A DNA stretch of 14,200 nucleotides from Karstenula rhodostoma CBS 690.94. Its lineage: Eukaryota > Ascomycota > Dothideomycetes > Pleosporales > Didymosphaeriaceae. The first letter of the stretch is position 1, and each line of letters begins with the position of its first letter. The notes below the pieces were generated by a model, which did not search any database, was not told the DNA's origin, and saw nothing but the letters and a program-made list of their open reading frames with translations. The DNA lies in assembly GCA_010093485.1 (NCBI GenBank), contig MU001500.1, forward strand, positions 1 to 14,200, written 5' to 3'. Below are positions 1 through 10,100 of this stretch, piece after piece. The translations under genes were made by a program, and so were the position numbers.

Positions 1-95
1 ACCCTAACCCTAACCCTAACCCTAACCCTAACCCTAACCCTAACCCTAACCCTAACCCTAACCCTAACCCTAACCCTAACCCTAACCCTAACCCT
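1..95. repeat. Telomere, CCCTAA tandem array
   Basis: About sixteen uninterrupted copies of the hexamer CCCTAA start at the first base and end at ACCCT just before GGGATATCCC. The C-rich strand read 5' to 3' from the first base means this is the left end of a linear chromosome, with TTAGGG as the 3'-ending strand. TTAGGG is the standard telomere unit of filamentous ascomycetes (and of vertebrates). The array is perfect, with no variant units. The unit contains neither CA nor TG, so it offers no preferred RIP target, unlike the DNA beside it. Confidence 0.98.
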
Positions 96-194
96 GGGAT
101 ATCCCGCCGGTGGGTCCACGGGCGCTGCGGGTCACCTCCGGCAACCCTCGCGCCCTATATCCCCTTACCAGTAACTGCTTTAAGCTATACAGGG
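96..194. other. GC-rich telomere-adjacent island without RIP
   Basis: This is the only non-telomeric part of the window with normal base use. It has several CA, TG and CG dinucleotides (for example CCACGG, GTCACC, GGCAACC, ACCAGTAACTG, TACAGGG). It opens with the perfect palindrome GGGATATCCC (96-105). The last CA is at 190-191, after which the sequence becomes RIP-mutated within a few bases. It is too short to call a gene. It may be the unique telomere-proximal end of a subtelomeric repeat, or sequence gained after RIP. That explanation is inference; the composition step is directly visible. Confidence 0.8.
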
Positions 195-298
195 TATTAT
201 AATAATATAGAATATAGTTAATAGATTTATACTATCTAATACCTATATATAATCTTCTCTACTTCTACTAGAATAATTACCCCCTACTAATTTATAAT

Positions 299-370
299 CT
301 AAATACTAATACTATATATACTCTAAATATTAATACTATCTATATACTAAATATTAATACTATATATTAT
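299..370. repeat. Three tandem copies of a 24-bp unit
   Basis: Copies begin at 299, 323 and 347, exactly 24 bases apart. Each starts CTAAATAYTAATACTAT. The copies differ at only a few positions, mostly C/T as expected from RIP, and the third drifts at its end into TATTATATTATTATAT. This is a small subtelomeric minisatellite of unknown role. Confidence 0.85.
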
Positions 371-398
371 ATTATTATATTATACTTAGAGTTAAATA

Positions 399-431
399 GG
401 GGGTTTATAGAAAAGTTTATTATAAGCCCCC
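399..431. repeat. Palindrome with GGGGG/CCCCC arms around TAGAAAAGTTT
   Basis: The left arm GGGGGTTTAT (399-408) pairs with the right arm ATAAGCCCCC (422-431) at nine of ten positions. The one mismatch is a T opposite G, as a RIP transition would give. The 13-base centre contains most of the 11-mer TAGAAAAGTTT (408-418), which recurs elsewhere in the window on the same strand. It could be a terminator-like hairpin, a transposon terminus or a protein-binding palindrome; nothing here decides which. Confidence 0.6.
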
Positions 432-1268
432 TAGCTATATCTAGTCTACCTATTACCTATAAAGGTATTTAGATCCTTTATAATATATACTCTAAAATAC
501 TTATATATATTAAAGTTATTACTAGTATTATTATAAGGGTAATTACTAAGCTTATTTATTATAAATAATAGATTACTAGGGTACCTAAATAGTTATTCCC
601 TTTCTTCCTCTTTAAGTATATATTTCTTAAGCGCCTATATCTATTTCTTATCTAGATTATCTAATTTTAACTATATAAACTAGTTTACTAGATTAGTAAA
701 ATATATATTCTTGGCTACTTAAACTATATTTATTATAATATCTATAATATACTTATTATATTCCTTTTATAGTATTACCTACTTAAGATTATCTTCCTTA
801 TAATTATAGAGATAAATAAACTTATTCTAGTTAGTTTTAATATTTATATTATTAAAAAGTAAACTAATACTATATTTTTTTTTTATAGGTAGTACTACTC
901 GGTACTATATTTATATAGGTAGGTCTAGGAGTATTAAAACTATAAATACTCCTAATTAGCTAGACTAGAGTTTAATAGTATAAAAGGCTACTTCTTAATC
1001 CTCTATTATATTTCTAGAAACGCTAAATTTTATCTAGTTATTTAGGAAAGATAGGTAATATATACTATTAAAAAAAGAAACCTTTTATACTTTATAAATT
1101 ATACTAATAATAATATAGGTATTATTTTATTATTAATAATTATAAGTCTCCCTTATAGGTTAGTTAATAAAGTACTTATTAGGATTAAATAATTTATAGA
1201 AGAGTTAAAATATATTATATACTTATATTATAAAATAGTAGGTAAGAAGGTAGTTTAGAGAAGGTAAT

Positions 1269-1320
1269 AGAGAGGAAAGAGAGGGGAGAGAAGAAAGAAG
1301 AAAAAAAGGGGAAAAAAGAG
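1269..1320 (+). other. 52-base homopurine tract
   Basis: All 52 bases are A or G (mixed GA, GGA and GGGG steps and an A7 run), flanked by ordinary TA-rich sequence. Purines are not RIP targets on this strand, and the opposite strand has only CC, CT and TC steps, so such a tract survives RIP unchanged. It is longer than a typical retrotransposon polypurine tract. Triplex (H-DNA) potential is inference. Confidence 0.85.
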
Positions 1321-1526
1321 TTATAAAGTAATTACTAAACTATAAATAAATATTTTAGTAAGTCTACCTATATAATAGTATATAAGATATTACTAAATTA
1401 TACTATTTAAGGTAAAGATTATAGTAAAGACTACTATAGTAGATTCTTAATACTATAGTAAAAAAATATAAATAAATAGTAAAATATATCTATAAATTAG
1501 AACTATTTATACTAACTATTATTATA

Positions 1527-1661
1527 TAGTTCTAGACTATAACTCTATTTTAATTTCTATTATTATTAGACTATAGTTCTAGACTATAACTCTACTTTAA
1601 TTTTTATACCCTACTTTAATTTTTATCCCCTTTAATTTCTATCCCCTATTTTAATCTCTAT
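1527..1661. repeat. 47-bp direct repeat and shorter pyrimidine-rich repeats
   Basis: TAGTTCTAGACTATAACTCT is present at 1527 and again at 1574, 47 bases apart, each followed by ACTTTAATTT or its T variant. It is followed by three degenerate units of the form CCC(C)TAYTTTAATTTYTAT at about 1609, 1627 and 1643 (16-19 bases each). This is a decayed minisatellite just below the 3' end of relic B. Confidence 0.75.
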
Positions 1662-1685
1662 TATACTATAATTATATAATACTAT

Positions 1686-3824
1686 TTATTACTTCCTCTT
1701 TTTACTACCTCTACTAAACTTTTTTAGTATTATAGTTAAATAGTCTATATCCTTTAGACCCTTATAGGTCTTAATCTATTTTATAACCTAATTATATTTT
1801 TATATATTTAAAAGTAGAAGATTACTAGAAAATAGATAATATATTAGATATTACTTTATATAATTAAGTATATTCTATATACTATACTTATCTAGATACT
1901 CCTTAATATCTAATACTTATTTATTAAAACTCTATTCTATATTAGCTTTTTAGGTAGCCTTAAATACTTCTATATAGGTATTATTAAATATCTAGAAACT
2001 ATTATATTATATAGAAATAATAGTTAAATAAAGATCTTATAAATTTATTCTAGTATTTTTAGTATACTTATTAAGCTCTATTTAGGTTCTAAATAGTATA
2101 TTACTTACTTTTAAAATATAGTCTATAAGGTAGGCTATACTAGATTTCTTCTTTTTTTTAGATATAGACTTAGTATAGAAGATATTATTTAGATTAAAAC
2201 TATATTTTTCTATTTAGACTATTTTATATATATTTAACTCTAGCTACTCTAATTTAATAATATCCTTAGTAAAGTTATCTAGAAAACTAGATATTTTAGT
2301 AATAGTTCTAGTAGAAATAGAGATTATAAAAGTATATATTATAATAGAAAATAAAACTAAAATAGGCTATTACTTAGAAGAATACTTATAATTTTTATAC
2401 TTCTCTTTAATAAACTTTATAGTATATTTACTAAATATAAAAAAATACTTATAGTTAATATTATTAAAAATTATATTATACTTAGGCCTTTTAATAAAGG
2501 TATCTAGTATATTTTTATATATCTAAGTAATAATATTCTCTAGAATATTAAAGATTTTAGTAAACTCCTTAATACTATTTTCCTTAATAGTATAGTTAAA
2601 GAAAGTAGATATTAATACTAGTAAAGTAAGTAGGTTTTTACTAGAAAAGTTAATAAGGATAGTTATTATATAGGGAGTATATAGGAAAGTTTCTAGAGTA
2701 TTTTTAAGTAAATTAACTTATCTATATTACTAAATATTATATATTCCTTAAATAGTAATATAAAAAAAGTATATATTTAGATATTAACTATCTTAATATT
2801 AATATCTAAAAGTCTAGTTCTCTATATTTTAGTTTAAGGGGAAATCTATAAAAGTGCCAATATAACTATTATTTTAGAGGTTATAGTTAATACTAAATAT
2901 TTAAAAGGATATAAAAAGGATATAAATCTTAGTCTTAGTACTATTTTAAAAAAATTAAATCTAATTATACTAGACTATACTATTAGAGGAGTAAACTAAA
3001 AATAGTATATACTTTAATAGTTTAAAAATCTCTTAGATAAGCTCCTAAATTAGGGGTATAAAAAACTATAAAATAATCTTTTTATTATAAACTAGAGTCT
3101 AGTCTATAATAAGGGCTATAATTACTTATATTTTTAGTAAATATTTAAGGAACTTATAGGTAAGCTAAATATTATTAAGCTTATTCTAGTTAATATTAGT
3201 AGGGATAGTATTATAACCTATATTTAGTACCTTTTTAAATAACTATTAAATATAATTATCGTGTCCTTTTAGACTACTCTTAGGGAGTGTATTATACTCT
3301 TTAAAAAGGGGGGACTAATTATAAAACTAGAATTTACAGTCTAGATTATATTTTAGATTAAGGTAATTATTACTATATCTATATATAAAGTTCTTAGGTT
3401 ACTTCTCTATATTAACCTTAATATATAGGTATTTAAGAAAAGGGTAAAACTTAATAATCTAGATAGTCTTCTAAGTATAGGTATTAATTATAGGAATATT
3501 TTAACTACTAGAACTTTTATATATTATAAATATATACTTAGACTAGTATATAAACTAGTTATTATAGATATACTTATTTAATAATATAAATATTTACTTA
3601 ATAATATAATAATACTTTAGTAAAATAGACTAGCTAATAGTATTTTTAGATCTAGGGATAATAATACTATTAAAGTTATATCTAAATATAAAATATACTA
3701 TAGTTAGTTATATAAGCTTACCTTAAGTAATCTATTTATTATAAATAGGGCTTAGAATATTTATTATAAACTCTATCTAGTTACTATATAAAAATCTAAA
3801 GTATATACTATATATTATTAGTAT
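1686..3824 (-). pseudogene. Relic reading frame B, RIP-inactivated, unrecognised
   Basis: One minus-strand phase can be followed from about 3824 to two consecutive TAA codons at 1691-1686, roughly 710 codons, without an indel. In-frame stops are only TAG and TAA, as expected from RIP of CAA, CAG and TGG. Where I compared phases (about 2250-2650), one alternative had several-fold more stops and the chosen one had RNY-type codons. With ATA read as former ATG, candidate starts are ATA at 3824, 3818 and 3815. Readable pieces include KEYNTLPKSSLKGHDNY (near 3270), GTFMDFPL (near 2850), KENSIKEFT (near 2595) and a five-lysine cluster near 2155 that may be a nuclear signal. The C-terminal part is lysine- and glutamate-rich. 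The opposite strand in the same register also looks open between 2760 and 3830; I prefer minus because its residues are more protein-like and its phase runs on to 1686. It follows relic A on the same strand. I do not recognise the protein. Confidence 0.5.
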
Positions 3825-3830
3825 ATATTA

Positions 3831-3862
3831 GGGGGGGATATAGAAAAATTTTCTAACCTTTC
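3831..3862. repeat. G7 run and palindromic AT core between relics A and B
   Basis: GGGGGGG (3831-3837) is followed by ATATAGAAAAATTTTCTAACC, a diverged form of the recurrent TAGAAAAGTTT motif with its own dyad (GAAAAATTTTC). It lies exactly where relic frame A ends and relic frame B begins, and the two frames differ by one phase. It could be the remnant of a spacer, of an intron or of a frameshift site. Confidence 0.5.
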
Positions 3863-6636
3863 TATAGAGGAACTTATTTAGAATTCTTTTTATTAAGTAG
3901 GTAGGGGTTATTATAACCTAAGTAGAACCCTATAATATAGCTAGTCTTAGCTAACTCTTTATAATATTTATCCTTCTACTTAGTAAACTTATTAAGAAGG
4001 TTTAGGTCCTCTAGTAGTTTTAAGTAGTTTCTAATATTTTCTATACCCCTAGATATAGGATAGTCTAATAATAGAAATAATCTATATAGATATAACTATA
4101 AAATAGTTCTCTATATAAAGTTTTAATTTTATAGAAAGTTTTATACCTTATTATAAAATATTAGCCTAAACTTATAATTAAAAATATAGATATACTTACT
4201 TATAGGTTTAATTAGTAGGGAATTAGGCTATATTTTATAGTTCTAGAAATTAAACTTATCTAGCTTAAAGTTATTTTCCTTAGTAAATAATTTAATATTC
4301 TCCTTAATATAGAACTAGAAAGTATAGGGGCTAGTAAACTTAGCTATATAATTATAGAAGGCTATAAAAATAGTATACTAATTATAAGAATTCTTATAGT
4401 TCTAAATACTTAAATTAGTATTAGGGAAACTAGTAATTACTTTAAAACTAGATATAGCTAATAACTTATTAGGGGAGATTATAAAGATAATAAAGTAAAT
4501 TAATATTTATATAAGTTTAGTTACTATCTAATAGTAAAATCTAGTTAAGATAAAATAAAAAAAAGGTCTAGATTTATTTCTAAATTACTTATAATTCGAG
4601 TTTATAATAGGCTAGACGGGTTACTTTTTATAAATATTAATAAGCTTTAGGTTAAGATAGTATTTATAATCTAGTATAACCTATAATAAGTTAATAAAGT
4701 AGAATAAAATATAGTTAGAGGGTTTATAGAAAAGTTTCCTATAAACCTACTAGAAATATACCTTAAGTATAATTACCCCTACTTAAATAGTTTTACCTAA
4801 TTTAATTATATTAATAATAATCTCGTCTTTAATAGATACTACTTTATTAATACTAGCTAGTATATTAGCTACCTATTTTATAATAATTATCTACTACTAT
4901 TTAAGAGAGAATATTATATATAATATTAACTTATACCTTATATTAGTAATATATATAGAGGTATAGACCTTTTTAAGGTATATTAGAGTAAATATACTAT
5001 TATTACTATCTATCTTAAAAATTTCTATACTATAGTTATTAATTTATTTAGTAGAAAGAGATACTATATTAGTTACCTTACTCTATTTACTCCTTTATAG
5101 TATATTATAGTTATCCTCTACTATAGTATTTTTAGTATCCTTATAAATTATTTCTACTTTTTTTTTAGTAATTACTTCTAGTATATAGGATACTAATATA
5201 CTATCCTCTACTATAGGCTAGAAAGCTAGTAAAGTAATTTTTAAGTACTTCTAATAAAGATTATTAGCTGTGTAGATAATTAGATTCTTAGTATAATTAA
5301 AGTCTATAATAGTTTTAATATTATATAAATAGTACTTTATATACTTCTAGAGTATATTAATAGAGGCTCTATATAACTAGTACTTTATAGTATTTATATT
5401 TATTATATAAACTATTATTAGATATAAATATATAGACTTCTCTAGCTAGGCCTTAGTAACTAGATTCTATAAAGTATAAGTATTCTATTTTTTAATATTA
5501 GCTAGAAAAGATATAAAGATTTCCTTATTTAATATCCCTTAAATATATTATAATTCTATTATACTAGGGGTAGTATTATTATATATAAATATATTCTCCT
5601 CTAGTTTAAAAATTAGATTACTAACCTTTAACTATTTTATAGCCAGATAAAAAGGTATACCTTAAAAGCTAATATTATTAATTACCTTTTAGGTAGCTTA
5701 TATATTTATTTTCCTATTCTATACCCTAATAGTACTAAACTATATTTATATAGTAAAGGCTTTTATATATTTCTTTTAGGTTAATACTACTAAATTCTTT
5801 AAGGTATATATTTTATTAAGGGATTAGTTTAGCTATAGAATAATTTTATAACTAATCTATAGGTATATAAGAATTATATCTTCTCCCTTAATCTTTACTT
5901 AGTTAAAGAATAATTATATAGATTAGGTAAGGATATACTCTACCTTCTTTATAAAGTAGGCCTAATAAAATACTAAACTTTAGAACTACTATACTTTAGA
6001 TAGGGTAGTAAGTAATAGGACCTTATTTATTTTTAAAATACCCTTTTTAACTACTCTATCTAGGCTTAGTAACTACTTACTAAGTTTAATATACTATATA
6101 ATTTCTTTATAGGCTAAAGTAATAAGTAGGTTTATAATATATATTTAAATAAAAGTATTAGAAGATATAGTAAATATCTTATTAATAAAATCTCTAAGAC
6201 TAGTAATTTATCTTAAAAAAGGTACTAAGTCTAATATATATAGGGTTCTATTTATATAGACTAAGGTTATTTTTATTTTATTAGTTACTATATTCTCTAT
6301 ATCTCTACTATTACTATTATTAAATATTTTATCTTTAAAAAAAATAATAGGTATATTATCTAGTAGTTAATTACTAGAAGAGTAGTTAGAAAAGTTTTAG
6401 AAAGTATTTATATATCTAACTTATACTATAGAAGTAAAAATATATAGGTTTAATAATCTAGTATACTTTTACTTTATAGCTAGATTAGATATAGTAAGGC
6501 CAGCTTTACTTAAGTCTAGTTAAGATAAGGGAGGCTAGTTAGAATCTAGATTATACTAGTTTAGGAAACTAAATTTATTAATATATTTCTCTAAATCTAG
6601 AATACTAGAAGAGGAAATCTCTATATTAGATAATAT
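3862..6636 (-). pseudogene. Relic reading frame A, 924 codons, RIP-inactivated, unrecognised
   Basis: I followed this minus-strand phase codon by codon from ATA (former ATG) at 6636-6634 to TAG at 3864-3862: 924 codons, no frame break, and roughly 70-80 internal TAA/TAG codons that fit RIP of CAA, CAG or TGG. The N-terminus reads like a soluble protein (EISSSSILDLEKYINKF, then PPLS, LDLSKAGLTM). The middle part has LEENMFMYNNTTPSMMEL and VEDSMLVSYMLEV. The C-terminal third reads SPNKLLAMSSFKVITSFPNT and FTSPYTF, and ends with RGMENIRNYLKLLEDL and GFYLGYNNPYLLNKKNSK. These include presumed RIP-altered residues (T for A, N for D, K for E, Y for H or C, I for V). I find no P-loop, DEAD/DEAH, RT or DDE signature and cannot assign a family. 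The final TAG may be native or a former CAG/TGG. The 3 x 70-bp repeat sits immediately upstream of the proposed start, and relic B follows on the same strand. Confidence 0.65.
4720..4748. repeat. Palindrome with TAGAAAAGTTT core inside relic A
   Basis: Arms 4720-4729 and 4739-4748 match at nine of ten positions around a nine-base loop (AAAAGTTTC). The 11-mer TAGAAAAGTTT is at 4727-4737. It lies inside the coding phase of relic A, where the minus strand reads VYRKLFYKP, so the palindrome may be fortuitous. The exact 11-mer match to the copies at 408, 7010, 7085 and 14067 is still striking. Confidence 0.45.
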
Positions 6637-6640
6637 ATTA

Positions 6641-6852
6641 TAGATATATAGGGGGTACTTAGAAAACTTTTTAATATCCCCCCTTAGACTAGTATAAAAG
6701 TATAGTAGTTATAGATATATAGGGGTATATAGAAAATTTTTTAATATCCTCCTTTAAACTAGTATAAGAGTATAGTAGTTATAGGTATATAGAAATATAT
6801 AGAAAACTTTTTAATATCCCTTCCTATACTAGTATAGAAGTATAGTAGTAGT
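6641..6852. repeat. Three tandem copies of a 70-bp unit
   Basis: The core AGAAAAYTTTTTAATATCC is at 6661, 6731 and 6801, exactly 70 bases apart, and each core is followed by CTAGTATARRAGTATAGTAG. In the first two units the core lies between a G run (6651-6655, 6722-6725) and a C-rich stretch, giving a G-arm/C-arm palindrome like the one at 399-431; the third unit has lost its G run. Unit one differs from unit two by a one-base change in the G-run length. The array begins a few bases upstream of the proposed start of relic A and lies between divergent relics A and C. That is where promoter or subterminal repeats of an element would be expected; the role is inference. Confidence 0.9.
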
Positions 6853-7160
6853 AAATATAATAAATATATTAAACTAGTATAGTTCTATAAATAAAAAAAA
6901 AAAAATAATAAAAAAGAAGAGAAACTATATACTAAATAATATTAGTAAACTAATTTCTATTATAATAGATTCTAATCTATACTAAATTAGTAATTATTAT
7001 AGAGGTTTATAGAAAAGTTTCTAGCTTATTACTTATTTAGTTAAAGATAGCCTATTAGCTAGGGCTATATTATTTAGGAGTTTTTAGAAAAGTTTAATAT
7101 ATCTAGTATCTCTTCTAGCTAAATCTGGCTAGTTACTATATTTATAATACTAGAGGTACT
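6853..7160. other. Intergenic spacer between divergent relics A and C
   Basis: This contains an A13 run (6893-6905), then two exact copies of TAGAAAAGTTT at 7010-7020 and 7085-7095. The first is preceded by GAGGTT and the second by GGAGTT. Nonsense codons are dense in the phase of relic C until about 7140, which supports a start for C near 7161. Together with the 70-bp repeats this makes a divergent 5' region of about 520 bases. No promoter element can be called in such TA-rich DNA. Confidence 0.55.
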
Positions 7161-10100
7161 ATAATAGCTAAGGGTAATAGAAATAAAAGCTATAGTAGAG
7201 GTAGTAAAAGGATATTAAAAAATAAAGTAGGTAAGAGTAGGGAGTAGAAAGAATAGAGAGTTTAAATAGTATATATTTTATTTAAGTACTCTATTTACTT
7301 ACCTATACTAAGCCTATATTATATAACTAGCACGTTACCTAAATAAAAAACCTAAATAAGAGATAATTATACTTTACCTAGAATTAGGTAGGGTATTAAC
7401 TTATCTATATCCCTCTATAGAAGTATCCCTTATATATTATCTAATTATTAGCTTAGTAAGGTATAAATATATAATATTACTATTCTTTTTACTATATATC
7501 TAGTCCTTTTATATTCTAGTTCCTATTTTAGGTATATAGTAGAAGTAGTTAGTTATACTATTCTAATATAAGGTATATTTTTATAATCTAGTTTAGTTTT
7601 AAAATAATCCTTTCTATTTTATAGTTATCTTTAAAATTAACTACCTTTATAAAGTATATTCTAAAGTTATATAATAAATTTATATCCTATCTATCTCTTT
7701 CTATTTCCTTAATTTTATTAATTTATTTAGAGTATATAGCTTTATATTTATCCTAAAGAATAGCCTAAATATTATAAATTATATATTTATTAATATAGAG
7801 ACCTTATTAGGCTAGAGTAGTCTTTATTTTACTTATTTCTAGAAATATCTACTCTAGGTAGTAATTAGTAGGTATTAAATAGAATTAATAGTTACTTTTT
7901 ATTTATTTATTATTTATAGTATACTAATAGGTTATAATAGTATCCCTAATATACTTAGTTTAATTATTATTAGTACTAGTATACTAATCCTATCTATATT
8001 TAAATAGGTCTTTTTTAATAAAGTAGGTAATATAGTATAACCTCTAGTAGACTATATAAATAAATAATTTATTATAGAATAACTTAGTATATAGCTTACT
8101 AGTATTATTAGTATTCTATATAAAAAAGTCGAGTTCTCTCCTTTATTTAGTAGAGGTAAAAGGTATATATAATAGGGAGCTTACTATTTATAAATTAGAA
8201 TAGTATACTAAGACTATATAGATATAAACTTACCTTAAAAAGAGAATTATTTTATAGGTATTATTATATCTTTATAAGTATAGCTATAGAGTATTAGAGT
8301 ATATAAGGGTAATAGGCCCTAGTATATTAGTATTAATATTAGTACTACTAATAACTATCTCTTTAGCTAGGGAGTTTATAGTACCTAAATAGAACTAGTT
8401 TATATAAAAGGATAGAATCTTAGTATATAAATATTATAAAATTACTTAAAAGGGGTATATATTATCCTTAAAGTATTACTATCTAGAAAACTATTAATAA
8501 TAATATAATAGTAGATTTTATTTAGGGACTAGAGTTATATATAGATAAGAATAGATATTTTTACTATATTACTAGCCTTATTAAAATATATATTAGAGAT
8601 AGTATCTATTAGTACTAGCCTAGTAAGACTAGATTTACTATTCTAACTAATTTATCTACCTACCTAGATAAGGCTATAGAAGTTTACTAGTAATATAAAA
8701 TATAATATTATATATATATCTAGTATATCTAGGCCTTCTATAAGAATACTTATAGCTACTATAATATCTATTTCTAAGGTCTAGAATTATACTAGGCTTA
8801 TAAATTATTCTTCCTCTTTTATTTTTTTATAGTACTTAAAATAGTTAAGCTATAGAGCTAGTATATTTATAGTTATAGTAAAGTTAATATAAATAAGGAC
8901 CTTTTTATATAATTAGAAAACCTCTTTAATATATTCTACTATAGCTATTATAGGGTCTATATTTATTATATATAAGATATAGATCTTATACTAGATTTTA
9001 GACTAAATAGTAGACTTTCTAAAGGTTATAATATTAATAGAAAATTTAAAAAGTTAAAAGGCTTAGCTCTATTTAGTAGGTAGTAGAATTATAAAAAAGA
9101 ATATAAGAGGGATATAGTACTTAATAAATATATAGAAATTATAAAGATAAGGGTAATAGATTATATCTAGGAGGATAATATAGTAGAACTTATCTACTAT
9201 AATTCTCTCTAATACTTCTAATACTTTCTACCTAATAATATAGGCCTAGAAAGAATTCTTTAAAATACTTTTAGGGGTTACTAGAATAATAGATACTTAC
9301 TTATTATATACTCCTTACTACTATATAGTAGCTCTAATCTATAATTTAAAATAATAATAAAAAAGATTAAAGTAAAGTACTACTAGTAGAATAATAATAA
9401 TAGTCTAACTATAGTCTAGAAAATAGGTAGAAAGGAGGAAAAAGAGATTTTTATTAAATCTAGTACCTATAATATAGATAACTATACTCTCCTCTATTAA
9501 AATTATATAGAGAACTTACTTTTATTATTCTCTAAACTAGGCTAACTTTCTAAAATTCTTTTATAATAGTTATATTATATTAATATCTAAATAATTAGAA
9601 TAGATAGCTTTCTTAGCTTTCTAGAGAACCTCTTTCTTTTAGGTTAGAAGGAACTCTAGGGTTTTATACTACTTGGTAGATATCTTAAAATATACCTCTA
9701 AATTATTAAACTTATAAGTAAAAATCCTTAAGATATCTAAAGTATAGACTATATAGGTTATTTCTAGTAAATAGTTAGCTTATATCTTATAAATTTCTAC
9801 CTTTATTTTATTTATTATTTTATTAACCTTCTCCTTTAATAGTTTCTATAGTAGGTAATTAGTAGTAGAAAGCTTTCTACTAAAGGTAATAAGGAGATAG
9901 TATATTATACTAATATTAATTTCTTTTCCTATTTAATAAAGTATTACCCGTTTTATAATATAACTAAGAGCCTAAAAGGTAGTCTATTACTTACTAAGTA
10001 GGTCTAGCTAAAATAAATAGTTCTAAACTTAATTATAGTAATAGTTATATATCTCCTTATTAATTTATCCCTATATAGTAAGGTAGAAAGAATAAATAAG

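Larger units (their letters stand above)
195..1685. other. RIP-mutated DNA without a supportable gene
   Basis: Between the GC-rich island and the end of minus-strand relic B I see no frame with a convincing phase over a useful length. The stretch holds a 3 x 24-bp tandem repeat (299-370), a G/C-armed palindrome (399-431), a T10 run (875-884), a 52-base homopurine tract (1269-1320) and imperfect repeats (1527-1661). The minus-strand frame of relic B could run on a little way below 1686, but nonsense codons become dense and the tandem repeats interrupt any codon pattern. Confidence 0.55.

Noticed and set aside
2760..3830. A plus-strand reading frame that also looks open over about 350 codons.
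   Set aside because: It lies in the same codon register as minus-strand relic B. RNY-like codons mirror on the opposite strand, so one of the two is a shadow. The minus reading continues far beyond this segment and has a more protein-like composition.
4720..4748. The palindrome as a boundary separating two genes.
   Set aside because: After correcting a counting slip, codon positions on both sides (4740 and 4680) are in the same phase, so relic A runs straight through it.
6893..6905. The A13 run as a LINE poly(A) tail (also A-runs at 10136-10146 and 12935-12946, and T10 at 875-884).
   Set aside because: No reverse transcriptase relic ends at these runs. Two of the A-runs lie inside relic C as lysine-type codons, and such runs are expected in AT-rich DNA.
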